A DNA stretch of 64,000 bases, taken from assembly GCF_003610895.1 (NCBI RefSeq), contig NZ_MCAS01000019.1, positions 56,787-120,786 on the forward strand, written 5' to 3'. Made by a program: the position numbers and the translations under genes. Origin of the DNA: Paraburkholderia fungorum. GTDB lineage: Bacteria; Pseudomonadota; Gammaproteobacteria; Burkholderiales; Burkholderiaceae. Under the pieces are notes generated by a model. That model made no database searches, was not told where the DNA came from, and saw only the letters and a program-made list of their open reading frames with translations. Shown piece after piece: positions 17,079 to 26,157 of the stretch. Positions within the stretch are counted from its first letter, which is position 1, and every line of letters begins with the position of its first letter.

Positions 17079-19394
17079 TTACTCGTCGATGCCGCCGGAA
17101 ACCGGCTGGCCTGGCGACGTAGGCTGAATACTGTTGTCCCGCGACGGCGCCGCGGCGGTCGGTGCCGGTTCGCTGGCTGCGCGGGGTTTGTGCGGGACGC
17201 CGGATTTACGCGGCGCCGGGCTCCTTGCCGCGGCAGGCGCGGAAGCTGCGGCGGCTGCCGATGCGGCTGGTGCGGAAGCAGCCGCTGCGGTAGCCGGCGC
17301 TGCGGCCGTTGCCGATGCAGCCGCCGCAGCGGAAGCCGCCGCCGCGGCCGAAGCGGCGCCGGGCATCGGCAGCGGCGTGAAGCCCGCCGCGACCTTGACC
17401 GGCTGCGCCGCGTCCTGCGGCGTCGGTGCGCCGCCCACTTCAGGCGCTGACGCATCCTGGGTTGCCGAGGCCGCCGCCGCGACAGCCGCTGCTTCAGCAC
17501 CGGGCTTGTTCTTGCCGACCAGGTAGTAATCGAGCACGCGGCGTGCGATCGGACCGGCGGCCTCAGCACCCCAGCCGCCGTTCTCGACGATCAGCGCGAC
17601 CGCGATTTTCGGTTGTTCGACAGGCGCAAAGGCGATGAACAGCGCGTGGTCGCGCAAATGTTCCGCGATCGCGTGACCCTTGTAGTTCGCGCCTTGCAGC
17701 GAGTAGACCTGGGCCGTGCCGGTCTTGCCGGCTGCCTGATACGGCGCGCCGATGAACAGCTTCGAAGCCGTCCCGTTGGTCACGACGCCTTCCATTGCGT
17801 GCTTGATGAAGTCGATGTCCGATTGCTTCACGGCGATCCGGTCGCTCGGATCGCGCACGACCGCGCGCGTCTCTTTCGTGATCGGATTTTCGATGTCGCG
17901 CACGAGGTGGGGCTTCATCACGATACCGTTATTCGCGAGCGTGGCCGTGGCGTGGGCGAGTTGCAGAATGGTGAACGAGTTATAGCCCTGGCCGATGCCG
18001 AGACTGATCGTTTCACCTTCATACCAGCGCTGCTGCTCGGGTTTGCGGTACGCCTTGCGCTTCCATTCCGTCGATGGCAGGATGCCGCGCGCTTCGCCCG
18101 AAATGTCGATGCCGGTGATCTGGCCGAAGCCCCAGGGCTTCATGAAATTGGCGATGTTGTTGACGCCCAGATCGTGCGCGAGCATGTAGAAATACGTATC
18201 GTTCGACACGACGATCGCGCGGTTCATGTCGACCCAGCCCTGGCCTGAGCGCACGTCGTTGCGGAACGTATGGCCGCCGAACGTGTACGAGCCCGGATCC
18301 TGGAAGCCCCAGCTCGTGGTGCGCTTATGCAGCGTTAGCGCCGCGAGCGCCATGAACGGCTTGTAGGTCGAGCCAGGCGGATAGGTGCCGTGCAGCGGAC
18401 GGTTCAGGAGCGGGTGGTCGGGCGAGTTGTTGAGCTCGTCCCAGGTCTGCTGATCGATGCCGTCGACGAACGAATTCGGATCGAAGCTCGGCGCCGACAC
18501 GAACGCCAGCACGTCGCCGGTTGCCGGCTCGATCGCGACCAGCGCCCCGCGGCGGCCAGCGAAGGCCTGCTCGGCGACCTGCTGCAGGCCGATATCGAGC
18601 GACAGTTCGAGGTTGTTGCCCGGCGTTGCCTGGGTGCGCGACAGTGTGCGTACAGGCCGGCCACCGGCGGTTACTTCGACTTCCTCAAAACCGGTCTGGC
18701 CGTGCAGTTCCGTCTCGTAGCTCTGCTCGACGCCGATCTTGCCGATGTAGTCGGTGCCCTTGTAGTTGTTCGCGTCGAGGCGCGGATCGTAGTGGTCTGG
18801 ATCGCTGTCGTTCTGATCGCTGGCGTCGTCGATACGGTCCTGATCGCGCTGCGAAATCCGGCCGATGTAACCGATCACGTGTGCCGCGGTGGGCCCAAGC
18901 GGGTATTGACGGAACAGGCGCGCGCGCACTTCCACGCCCGGAAAGCGGAAGCGTTGCGCGGTGAAGCGCGCGACTTCGTCGTCGGTGAGGCGGGTGCGGA
19001 TCGGCAGGCTTTCGAAGTTCTTCGAGTCTTCCTGCAGCTTCTTGAAGCGACGCCGGTCGCGTGCGTCGATCGAGACCACGGTGGCCAGGTTGTCGATCAC
19101 GTTTTCGAGCGTGTCGTTCAGCTTCGACGGGGTGATTTCGAGCGTATAAGCCGAGTAGTTCTTGGCCAGCACCACCCCGTTACGGTCGGTGATGATGCCC
19201 CGGTTTGGCACGATCGGCGCGACCGAGATGCGGTTTTCGTCGGCTTGCAGCGAGTACTTGCTGTAGTGCCAGACCTGCAGGACAAGGAAACGGAAGCCGA
19301 TCAACCCGAAGCAGACGAACACGAACACGCCCGCCGCCGCGACGCGCAGGCGGAACTTCGAGAGCTGTTGCTGAGTGTCCTTGAATTCGGTCAT
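17079..19394 (-). CDS. mrdA: penicillin-binding protein 2 with long Ala-rich tail
   Basis: Transpeptidase of the elongasome. It has a short cytoplasmic N-terminus, one membrane anchor (about residues 16-40), a pedestal domain, and a transpeptidase domain with PPGSTYKPFM (SxxK serine), VVSNDTYFY (SxN-type motif) and AGKTGTAQVY (KTG). It is 771 residues long, against about 630 for Escherichia coli PBP2. The excess is a C-terminal tail of roughly 120 residues made of Ala, Ser and Pro runs. The true ATG is at 19394; a TTG four codons earlier is unlikely. Confidence 0.95.
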   Translation of the reverse strand: MTEFKDTQQQLSKFRLRVAAAGVFVFVCFGLIGFRFLVLQVWHYSKYSLQADENRISVAPIVPNRGIITDRNGVVLAKNYSAYTLEITPSKLNDTLENVIDNLATVVSIDARDRRRFKKLQEDSKNFESLPIRTRLTDDEVARFTAQRFRFPGVEVRARLFRQYPLGPTAAHVIGYIGRISQRDQDRIDDASDQNDSDPDHYDPRLDANNYKGTDYIGKIGVEQSYETELHGQTGFEEVEVTAGGRPVRTLSRTQATPGNNLELSLDIGLQQVAEQAFAGRRGALVAIEPATGDVLAFVSAPSFDPNSFVDGIDQQTWDELNNSPDHPLLNRPLHGTYPPGSTYKPFMALAALTLHKRTTSWGFQDPGSYTFGGHTFRNDVRSGQGWVDMNRAIVVSNDTYFYMLAHDLGVNNIANFMKPWGFGQITGIDISGEARGILPSTEWKRKAYRKPEQQRWYEGETISLGIGQGYNSFTILQLAHATATLANNGIVMKPHLVRDIENPITKETRAVVRDPSDRIAVKQSDIDFIKHAMEGVVTNGTASKLFIGAPYQAAGKTGTAQVYSLQGANYKGHAIAEHLRDHALFIAFAPVEQPKIAVALIVENGGWGAEAAGPIARRVLDYYLVGKNKPGAEAAAVAAAASATQDASAPEVGGAPTPQDAAQPVKVAAGFTPLPMPGAASAAAAASAAAAASATAAAPATAAAASAPAASAAAAASAPAAARSPAPRKSGVPHKPRAASEPAPTAAAPSRDNSIQPTSPGQPVSGGIDE

Positions 19395-19535
19395 GCGATT
19401 CTGCAAAAGGCCGTGTGACGGCCATCATGAGTGTGCGCCCAAACCGGCCGGAACCGGGAGGCATGAACAGCGATGCGCGTCGAGCGGGCCGGGTAAGCGG
19501 GTTCCATCGGAACGGCCGGCGTGCTCGATGCGTAG

Positions 19536-20048
19536 TTAAATTGGCCGCGTATCGTCCGGATCAGCCGGGCGGCGTTGCGGCATTAGCAGCAACATACTGG
19601 CGACCGGCCACAGCGCCGCTTCGACGAAGCCGTCGATCAGATAACTCCAGCCTGGAAACGCCGCGCCTGTCAGCAGACGGATCACGAACGGCACCAGTTG
19701 CGCGACGACCAGCAGCGGCATGACCGCGAAGGTCTGCACGCCGAGCGACATCCACAGCACCCGGCGATGGATCGTAATCGCGCCATACGACAACAACGTA
19801 TACGCCAGCGCGTGCTCGCCGAGCAGGCTGGCGTTGTGTACGTCCATCAGCAAGCCGAGAAAGAACGCGATGCCCATGCCGACTTTGCGCGGCTGGTGCA
19901 CGTTCCAGAACAGCAGCACGAGCGCGACGAAGTCCGGTACGCCGGCAAGGCGCCCCCACGGCATCAGATTCAGCAGGAACGCGGCGGCGAGGCTGAAGGC
20001 GATGAAGTACGGATTGACCGGCTGCAGGATGTATTGCGGACGGTTCAT
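19536..20048 (-). CDS. mreD: rod-shape protein MreD
   Basis: A 170-residue inner-membrane protein with about five hydrophobic segments, part of the MreBCD elongation complex. The segment PDFVALVLLFWNVHQPRKVG followed by FFLGLLMDVHNASLLGEHAL is characteristic of the family. The start overlaps the mreC stop by four bases (ATGA), so translation is coupled. A 141-base gap separates it from mrdA. Confidence 0.93.
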   Translation of the reverse strand: MNRPQYILQPVNPYFIAFSLAAAFLLNLMPWGRLAGVPDFVALVLLFWNVHQPRKVGMGIAFFLGLLMDVHNASLLGEHALAYTLLSYGAITIHRRVLWMSLGVQTFAVMPLLVVAQLVPFVIRLLTGAAFPGWSYLIDGFVEAALWPVASMLLLMPQRRPADPDDTRPI

Positions 20049-21145
20049 GGCTGGGCCCCCGGCGTGGCTTGCGGCTTCGTGCCCTTGTCAGCCTTGTCGG
20101 CCTTTTCAGCGGCCGGTTTCTTTTCAGTAGCGGCTTTCTTCTCCGTGCCGGTGGCTTTGGCAGGCGGCTTCTCAGCGGGCTTGGCAGGGGCGGCCGGTTT
20201 TTCGGCAGGCTTCGCAGCGGATTTGTCCGCCGTGGCCTTGCTGCCCTTCTTCGCTTTCACGTCTTTGGCGGTCGTGGCCGCGTCGGGTTCTTCCGCAGGA
20301 CGAGGCGGCACATTGTTCAGATAGTGCAGCACCAGCAACTGACGCGCACCGCGCACCGGCGCAACCGGCAAGCAGATCACGCGCGCGAACGCCGTATCGG
20401 CCTGCTTGTCGACCCGCACGACCTTGGCGACCGGCAGCCCCGGCGGATAAACGCCGTCGAGTCCGCTGGTGACGAGTTCGTCGCCGGTTTGCACGTCGGC
20501 GCTGATCGGCACGAAGCGCAGATCGAGCGTATCGCCCTTCGGCGTGCCGTAAATCACGCTGCGCAGGCCGGTGCGCACGATCTGCACGGGCACCGCCTGA
20601 TCTTTGTCCGTGAGCAGCGTCACTTCGGCTTGCAGCGGGAACACCCGGGTGACTTGCCCGATCACGCCGTCTTCGTTGACGACCGGCGAGCCGTCCTGGA
20701 CGCCTTGCTGAGCGCCGCGGCCGATCACGACCTTCTGCGTGAACGGATCGCGCGTGTCGTACTGGATTTCAGCGGGCAGCGATTGCGTGGTCGAGCGCTG
20801 CGAGAGTTGCAGCAGCGCGCGCAGATGGGTGTTTTCGGCGGCCAGTTCGGCGGCCGTATTGGCTTGCTGCGAGAGTTGCAGATCTTTGGCGCGCAGTTTG
20901 TCGTTTTCGCTGCGCAATGTGGCGCTGGTCACAGCCAGGTCGGCCGCGCCCATGAAAATGTCGCGCGGCACGAGGGCTGCGCGTTGCAACGGATAAAGAC
21001 CCGCGCCGAGCACGCCGCGAACGATTTCGAGCGTTTTGAAGCGTGCATCGGAGATCAGCAGGGCGAGCGCCAGCACGACGAAAAACACCAGCCGTGCGAG
21101 GGCGGAAGGGCCTTGCTTGAACAGGGGCGGCGGACTGTATTCCAT
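20045..21145 (-). CDS. mreC: rod-shape protein MreC
   Basis: Bitopic protein linking cytoplasmic MreB with periplasmic wall enzymes. The 366 residues comprise a membrane anchor (about 15-35), a coiled-coil (about 65-110: LRSENDKLRAKDLQLSQQ), and the beta-barrel domain (about 115-270, with VVNEDGVIGQVTRVFPLQAE and TSGLDGVYPPGLPVAKV). The last 80 residues are a Lys/Ala/Pro-rich tail beyond the folded core, similar in character to the PBP2 tail encoded downstream. Confidence 0.94.
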   Translation of the reverse strand: MEYSPPPLFKQGPSALARLVFFVVLALALLISDARFKTLEIVRGVLGAGLYPLQRAALVPRDIFMGAADLAVTSATLRSENDKLRAKDLQLSQQANTAAELAAENTHLRALLQLSQRSTTQSLPAEIQYDTRDPFTQKVVIGRGAQQGVQDGSPVVNEDGVIGQVTRVFPLQAEVTLLTDKDQAVPVQIVRTGLRSVIYGTPKGDTLDLRFVPISADVQTGDELVTSGLDGVYPPGLPVAKVVRVDKQADTAFARVICLPVAPVRGARQLLVLHYLNNVPPRPAEEPDAATTAKDVKAKKGSKATADKSAAKPAEKPAAPAKPAEKPPAKATGTEKKAATEKKPAAEKADKADKGTKPQATPGAQP

Positions 21146-21237
21146 GGTCGGCGCCGGGGGCGTGAGCGGTTGGGTGAGACGGCGGCGCGCGAGGGACGCG
21201 CGTTCAGCGCGCGGAGGCTGGCAGGCCCAGCCAACGG

Positions 21238-21263
21238 CAAACCGGCCCGCAAGGGGCCGTTTG
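21238..21263 (-). other. hairpin between mreB and mreC
   Basis: CAAAC-GGCCC paired with GGGCC-GTTTG with one bulged base, in the 153-base gap after mreB. There is no T-run, so it is not a classical terminator. It could partly attenuate transcription or protect the mreB 3' end, as inference. Confidence 0.4.
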
Positions 21264-21298
21264 CCTGATCCGCGCTACTGACATGGAGACGGGCTCGC

Positions 21299-22342
21299 TT
21301 ACTCGTACGAGAAGATGCTGCCCAGCTTGTCCATGCGTTCGAGCGCCATGCCCGAGCCGCGCACAACGCAGGTCAGCGGGTCTTCGGCGACGAGCACCGG
21401 CAGGCCGGTTTCTTCGGCAAGCAGGCGGTCCAGGTCGCGCAGCAGTGCGCCACCGCCCGTGAGCATCATGCCGCGCTCGGCGATGTCGGCGCCCAGTTCC
21501 GGCGGCGTTTGTTCGAGCGCGATCTTCACCGACGACACGATCTGGTTCAGCGGATCGGTGAGGGCTTCGAGAATTTCGTTGCTGGAGATCGTGAAGCTGC
21601 GCGGAATGCCTTCCGACAGGTTGCGGCCCTTCACTTCCATTTCCTTGACTTCGGAACCCGGGAACGCAGAGCCGATTTCCTTCTTGATCGCTTCAGCGGT
21701 CTGCTCGCCGATCAGCATGCCGTAGTTGCGGCGGATGTAGTTGACGATGGCTTCGTCGAACTTGTCGCCGCCGACGCGGACCGAACCCTTGTACACGATG
21801 CCGCCAAGCGAGATCACGCCGACTTCGGTCGTGCCGCCGCCGATATCGACGACCATCGAGCCGGTTGCTTCCGACACCGGCAGGCCGGCGCCGATTGCGG
21901 CAGCCATGGGTTCTTCGATGAGGTAGACCTGCGAAGCGCCCGCACCGTGCGCGGCTTCTTTAATGGCGCGACGCTCGACCTGGGTCGAACCGCACGGCAC
22001 GCAGATGATGATGCGCGGCGACGGCGAGAACATGCGTGATTCGTGAGCAGTTTTGATGAACTGCTTGATCATCTGTTCGGTAACGGTGAAGTCGGCGATC
22101 ACGCCGTCTTTCATCGGGCGGATCGCCTCGATGTTGCCGGGCACCTTGCCAAGCATCTGCTTGGCTTCCTTGCCGACGGCCTGAATGGTCTTTTTACCAT
22201 TGGGACCGCCTTCCTGGCGGATCGAAACCACCGACGGTTCGTCAAGAACGATACCCTTGCCACGCATGTAGATCAGCGTGTTGGCAGTGCCAAGGTCAAT
22301 CGCCAGGTCGTTGGAGAAGTAGCTGCGCAAAAAACCGAACAT
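21299..22342 (-). CDS. mreB: actin-like cell-shape protein MreB
   Basis: Actin homologue that guides lateral wall synthesis. The 347-residue protein has the phosphate-1 motif IDLGTANTLIYM, phosphate-2 VVDIGGGTTEV, and the adenosine loop MLTGGGALLRDLD. The N-terminal MFGFLRSYFSNDLAID is the short amphipathic helix that attaches to the membrane. First gene of the mre operon. It is divergent from gatC across a 380-base intergenic region. Confidence 0.98.
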   Translation of the reverse strand: MFGFLRSYFSNDLAIDLGTANTLIYMRGKGIVLDEPSVVSIRQEGGPNGKKTIQAVGKEAKQMLGKVPGNIEAIRPMKDGVIADFTVTEQMIKQFIKTAHESRMFSPSPRIIICVPCGSTQVERRAIKEAAHGAGASQVYLIEEPMAAAIGAGLPVSEATGSMVVDIGGGTTEVGVISLGGIVYKGSVRVGGDKFDEAIVNYIRRNYGMLIGEQTAEAIKKEIGSAFPGSEVKEMEVKGRNLSEGIPRSFTISSNEILEALTDPLNQIVSSVKIALEQTPPELGADIAERGMMLTGGGALLRDLDRLLAEETGLPVLVAEDPLTCVVRGSGMALERMDKLGSIFSYE

Positions 22343-22722
22343 TCAAAATCCTGTCTCGCTTGGGGCCAGCCCTCACAACGTATGCGCAGGGCGGCAGCGG
22401 AAAAAATAACAGCTTCAACCGGGCGGAAGCGGCGCCACAGGAACTTGAAGCTGCGAGGGAGTCTACCGGAGGCCGGTGCAAGGCCAAGACAGAAAAATCC
22501 GAACGATCTTTGGGAATTGTTCAGAAAGGCCTTGGTAAGTCGGTCCGGGTTTGGGTCGAACGCGTAATGATACCTTATAATTTTGGATGTTTTGAAGGAA
22601 ACGGACGGCACTTTTTGCCGCCGCTGGCCCCTTTTTCGAGGTCTTCCTCCAGTGTCGTAACCCGCTGTCGCAGCATCGTTTTTCCCGCGCTGCGGCGGTC
22701 CACCACATTTTCCGGTGACTGC
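22343..22722. promoter_or_regulatory. mreB/gatC divergent promoter region
   Basis: A 380-base noncoding region. On the plus strand TATAAT at 22576-22581 is a strong -10 candidate for gatCAB, with only a poor -35 (TTGGGT at 22551, 19 bases upstream). That would give an untranslated leader of about 135 bases. The mreB promoter must lie on the other strand but no clear pair was found. Confidence 0.4.
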
Positions 22723-23022
22723 ATGGCTCTGACCCTGACCGATGTTAAACGCATCGCGCACCTCGCGCGGCTCGAACTGGCTGAAGCCGACGCCGAGCAC
22801 ACGCTCGCCCAGCTCAATGATTTCTTCGGCCTCGTCGAGCAAATGCAGGCGGTCGATACCACCGGTATCGCCCCGCTCGCCCATCCGATCGAGCAGATCG
22901 AGGACGTGGCGCTGCGTCTGCGTAACGACGCCGTGACCGAAACGGTCGACCGCGAAGCTTTCCAGCGCCCGGCGCCGGCCGTGCAGGACGGTCTGTACCT
23001 CGTGCCGAAAGTGATCGAGTAA
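22723..23022 (+). CDS. gatC: Asp/Glu-tRNA amidotransferase subunit C
   Basis: A 99-residue helical subunit that stabilises the GatCAB complex, which converts misacylated Glu-tRNA(Gln) and Asp-tRNA(Asn). Family features are LTDVKRIAHLARLEL at the N-terminus, LNDFFGLVEQMQAVDTTG in the middle and the terminal LYLVPKVIE. The ATG at 22723 is supported by this N-terminus; the frame extends upstream without homology. gatA follows after 43 bases. Confidence 0.95.
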   Translation: MALTLTDVKRIAHLARLELAEADAEHTLAQLNDFFGLVEQMQAVDTTGIAPLAHPIEQIEDVALRLRNDAVTETVDREAFQRPAPAVQDGLYLVPKVIE

Positions 23023-23065
23023 GTGATCGACCAAGACTCGCGAATCAAGCCCAGGATAAAACGCA

Positions 23066-24553
23066 ATGCATGAAAAAAGCTTGACCGAACTGCGTGCCGC
23101 CCTAGCGGCCAAGGAATGCTCCGCAGTCGAACTGGCACAGCTCTATCTGAAGCGGATCGACGCGGCCAATAGCCTCAACGCCTTCATCCAGGTCGACGCC
23201 GACCTGACGCTCGCGCAGGCGAAAGCGGCCGACGCACTGCTTCACACCGGCCACGCCGGCCCGCTGGTCGGCCTGCCGATCGCGCACAAAGACGTGTTCG
23301 TCACCAAAGGCTGGCGCTCCACGGCCGGCTCGAAGATGCTGTCGAACTACGAAAGCCCGTTCGACGCGACGGTGGTCGCGCGTCTGCAGAGCGCCGGCAT
23401 GGTGTGCGTGGGCAAAACCAATATGGACGAGTTCGCGATGGGCTCGTCCAACGAGAATTCGTACTTTGGCCCCGTGCAGAATCCGTGGGATCGTCAGGCT
23501 GTGCCGGGCGGTTCGTCGGGCGGCTCGGCGGCGGCTGTGGCGGCGCGGCTCGCGCCGGCTGCCACCGGCACCGATACGGGCGGCTCGATCCGTCAGCCGG
23601 CGTCGTTCTCCGGCATCACCGGCATCAAGCCGACGTACGGCCGCGTGTCGCGCTACGGCATGATCGCGTTCGCGTCGTCGCTGGATCAGGGCGGCCCGAT
23701 GGCTCAAACAGCCGCTGATTGCGCCACGCTGCTCAATGCCATGGCCGGTTTCGACGAGCGCGATTCGACCAGCCTCACGCGCGAAGACGAAGATTTCACG
23801 CGCTACATCGGCAAGACGTGGAAAGAAGACGGTGCGGACAAGCCGCTCGCCGGTCTGCGCATCGGCTTGCCGAAAGAATATTTCGGCGAAGGCCTCGCCA
23901 GCGACGTGCGCGCCTCGATCGACGCTGCATTGAAGCAATACGAAGCGTTGGGCGCCACGCTGGTGGAAGTCTCGTTGCCGAAAACCGAGCTGTCGATCCC
24001 GGTGTACTACGTGATCGCGCCGGCGGAAGCCTCGTCGAACCTGTCGCGTTTCGACGGCGTGCGCTTCGGCCATCGCGCGGCGGAATACGGCGATCTGCTC
24101 GACATGTACAAGAAGTCGCGTGCCGAAGGCTTTGGTCCGGAAGTGAAGCGCCGCATTCTGGTGGGCGCCTACGTGCTGTCGCACGGCTATTACGACGCGT
24201 ACTACCTGCAAGCGCAGAAGATCCGCCGCATCATTGCGCAGGACTTCCAGGAAGCGTTCAAGCAGTGCGACGTGATCATGGGGCCGGTGGCGCCGTCGGT
24301 GGCGTGGGACCTGGGCGCGAAGGGCGACGACCCGGTGCAGATGTATCTGGCCGACATCTACACGTTGTCGGTGAGCCTCGCCGGTTTGCCGGGCATGAGC
24401 GTGCCGTGCGGCTTCGGCGCCGGCGCGAACGCGCAGCGTCCGGTGGGTCTGCAGATCATCGGCAACTATTTCAATGAAGCCCGGATGCTGCAAGTGGCCG
24501 ACGCGTTCCAGCGCGCGACCGATTGGCACCGCAAAGCGCCGGCAGGAGTGTGA
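23066..24553 (+). CDS. gatA: Asp/Glu-tRNA amidotransferase subunit A
   Basis: Amidase subunit that frees ammonia from glutamine. The 495-residue amidase-signature protein has the catalytic Lys in PIAHKDVFVT, the Gly/Ser-rich stretch PGGSSGGSAAAVAA holding the bridging Ser, and the nucleophile Ser in DTGGSIRQPA. Length and order in gatC-gatA-gatB are standard. gatB starts six bases after its stop. Confidence 0.97.
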   Translation: MHEKSLTELRAALAAKECSAVELAQLYLKRIDAANSLNAFIQVDADLTLAQAKAADALLHTGHAGPLVGLPIAHKDVFVTKGWRSTAGSKMLSNYESPFDATVVARLQSAGMVCVGKTNMDEFAMGSSNENSYFGPVQNPWDRQAVPGGSSGGSAAAVAARLAPAATGTDTGGSIRQPASFSGITGIKPTYGRVSRYGMIAFASSLDQGGPMAQTAADCATLLNAMAGFDERDSTSLTREDEDFTRYIGKTWKEDGADKPLAGLRIGLPKEYFGEGLASDVRASIDAALKQYEALGATLVEVSLPKTELSIPVYYVIAPAEASSNLSRFDGVRFGHRAAEYGDLLDMYKKSRAEGFGPEVKRRILVGAYVLSHGYYDAYYLQAQKIRRIIAQDFQEAFKQCDVIMGPVAPSVAWDLGAKGDDPVQMYLADIYTLSVSLAGLPGMSVPCGFGAGANAQRPVGLQIIGNYFNEARMLQVADAFQRATDWHRKAPAGV

Positions 24554-24558
24554 GCACC

Positions 24559-26034
24559 ATGACCAAGCAATGGGAAGTCGTGATCGGTCTGGAGACCCAC
24601 GCGCAACTGTCGACCGAGTCGAAGATTTTCTCGGGCACCGCCACGCAATTCGGCGCTGCGCCGAACACGCAGGCCAGCCCCGTCGATCTGGCATTGCCGG
24701 GTACGCTGCCGGTGATGAACCGCGGCGCCGTGGAGCGCGCGATCCAGTTGGGTCTCGCGATCGGCTCGACGATTGCGCCGCGCAGCATTTTCGCGCGCAA
24801 GAACTACTTCTACCCTGATCTGCCGAAGGGTTATCAGATCAGCCAGTACGAAATCCCCGTCGTGCAGGGTGGCCAGGTGACGATTCAGGTCCCGGCTAAC
24901 GAAAAGGCGGGTAAGGAAGCGTACGAGAAAGTCATCAACCTGACGCGCGCCCACCTCGAAGAAGACGCGGGCAAGTCGCTGCACGAAGACTTCGCGGGCA
25001 TGACCGGCATCGACCTGAATCGCGCCGGCACGCCGCTGCTCGAAATCGTTACCGAGCCGGAAATGCGCAGCGCGGCCGAAGCGGTCGCGTATGCCAAGAC
25101 GCTGCACACGCTGGTCACGTGGCTCGGTATCTGCGACGGCAACATGCAGGAAGGCTCGTTCCGTTGCGATGCGAACGTGTCGGTGCGCCCGGTCGGTCAG
25201 GCGGAATTCGGCACGCGTGCCGAGATCAAGAACCTGAACTCGTTCCGCTTTCTTGAAGAAGCGATCCAGTACGAAGTGCGCCGTCAGATCGAACTGATTG
25301 AAGACGGCGGCACGGTGGTGCAGGAAACGCGTCTGTACGATCCGGACAAGCGCGAAACGCGCTCGATGCGCAGCAAGGAAGATGCGCACGACTACCGCTA
25401 TTTCCCCGATCCCGATCTGATGCCGCTCGTGATCGACGCGGCGTGGGTCGAGCGCGTGAAGAGCGAAATGCCGGAACTGCCGGTGGCGATCCAACAGCGC
25501 TTCGTCACGCAATATGGCCTGACGCCGTACGACGCCAATGTGCTGACGTCGAGCAAGGCCATGGCCGCGTACTACGAAGCGGTCGTCCTCAAGGTCGGCC
25601 CGGCGAATGCCAAGGTCGCGGCTAACTGGCTGATGGGTGAAGTGTCGTCGCAACTGAATCGCGAAGACCTGGATATTGCTGCAAGCCCGGTTTCGTCGGC
25701 GCAACTCGCGCTGCTGCTGCAACGTATTGCCGACGGCACGATCTCGAACAAGATCGCCAAGGAAATTTTCGTCGCGATATGGGAAGAGAAGGCCACCGAC
25801 GAAGCCGCTGCCGATCGCATCATCGAAGCGAAGGGTTTGAAGCAGATTTCGGACACCGGCGCGCTGGAAGCGATTCTCGACGAAGTGCTCGCCGCGAACC
25901 CGAAGTCGGTTGAGGAATTCCGCGCCGGCAAGGAAAAGGCGTTCAACGCGCTGATCGGTCAGGCGATGAAAGCCACCAAGGGCAAGGCCAATCCGGCGCA
26001 GGTCAACGAACTGCTGAAGAAAAAGCTGTCCTGA
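24559..26034 (+). CDS. gatB: Asp/Glu-tRNA amidotransferase subunit B
   Basis: tRNA-binding and kinase subunit of GatCAB. The 491-residue protein starts MTKQWEVVIGLETHAQLST and contains the cradle-domain motifs YPDLPKGYQISQYE, LLEIVTEPEM and DANVSVRP. The helical and YqeY-like C-terminal domains extend to the end (NPAQVNELLKKKLS). The ATG at 24559 is six bases after gatA. The frame upstream overlaps gatA and is not used. Confidence 0.97.
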   Translation: MTKQWEVVIGLETHAQLSTESKIFSGTATQFGAAPNTQASPVDLALPGTLPVMNRGAVERAIQLGLAIGSTIAPRSIFARKNYFYPDLPKGYQISQYEIPVVQGGQVTIQVPANEKAGKEAYEKVINLTRAHLEEDAGKSLHEDFAGMTGIDLNRAGTPLLEIVTEPEMRSAAEAVAYAKTLHTLVTWLGICDGNMQEGSFRCDANVSVRPVGQAEFGTRAEIKNLNSFRFLEEAIQYEVRRQIELIEDGGTVVQETRLYDPDKRETRSMRSKEDAHDYRYFPDPDLMPLVIDAAWVERVKSEMPELPVAIQQRFVTQYGLTPYDANVLTSSKAMAAYYEAVVLKVGPANAKVAANWLMGEVSSQLNREDLDIAASPVSSAQLALLLQRIADGTISNKIAKEIFVAIWEEKATDEAAADRIIEAKGLKQISDTGALEAILDEVLAANPKSVEEFRAGKEKAFNALIGQAMKATKGKANPAQVNELLKKKLS

Positions 26035-26046
26035 GTTGAAGCAATG

Positions 26047-26070
26047 TGGCCGGCGCGAGTGCGCCGGCCA
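26047..26070 (+). terminator. hairpin after gatB
   Basis: Perfect ten-base stem TGGCCGGCGC / GCGCCGGCCA with loop GAGT, 13 bases after the gatB stop. It lacks a T-run, so termination may be partial or may rely on other factors. Confidence 0.5.
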
Positions 26071-26157
26071 TCACGGGCTGTTGCCGGAAACGAAAGTGGG
26101 GCAACGGCCCGTTTCATTTTGCGGGCGACGTTTTAACGCAGATCACGGAGAGTGTGA

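Noticed and set aside
23102..24694. 530-residue open frame opposite gatA
   Set aside because: Antisense to gatA with all catalytic residues; no motifs in the shadow.
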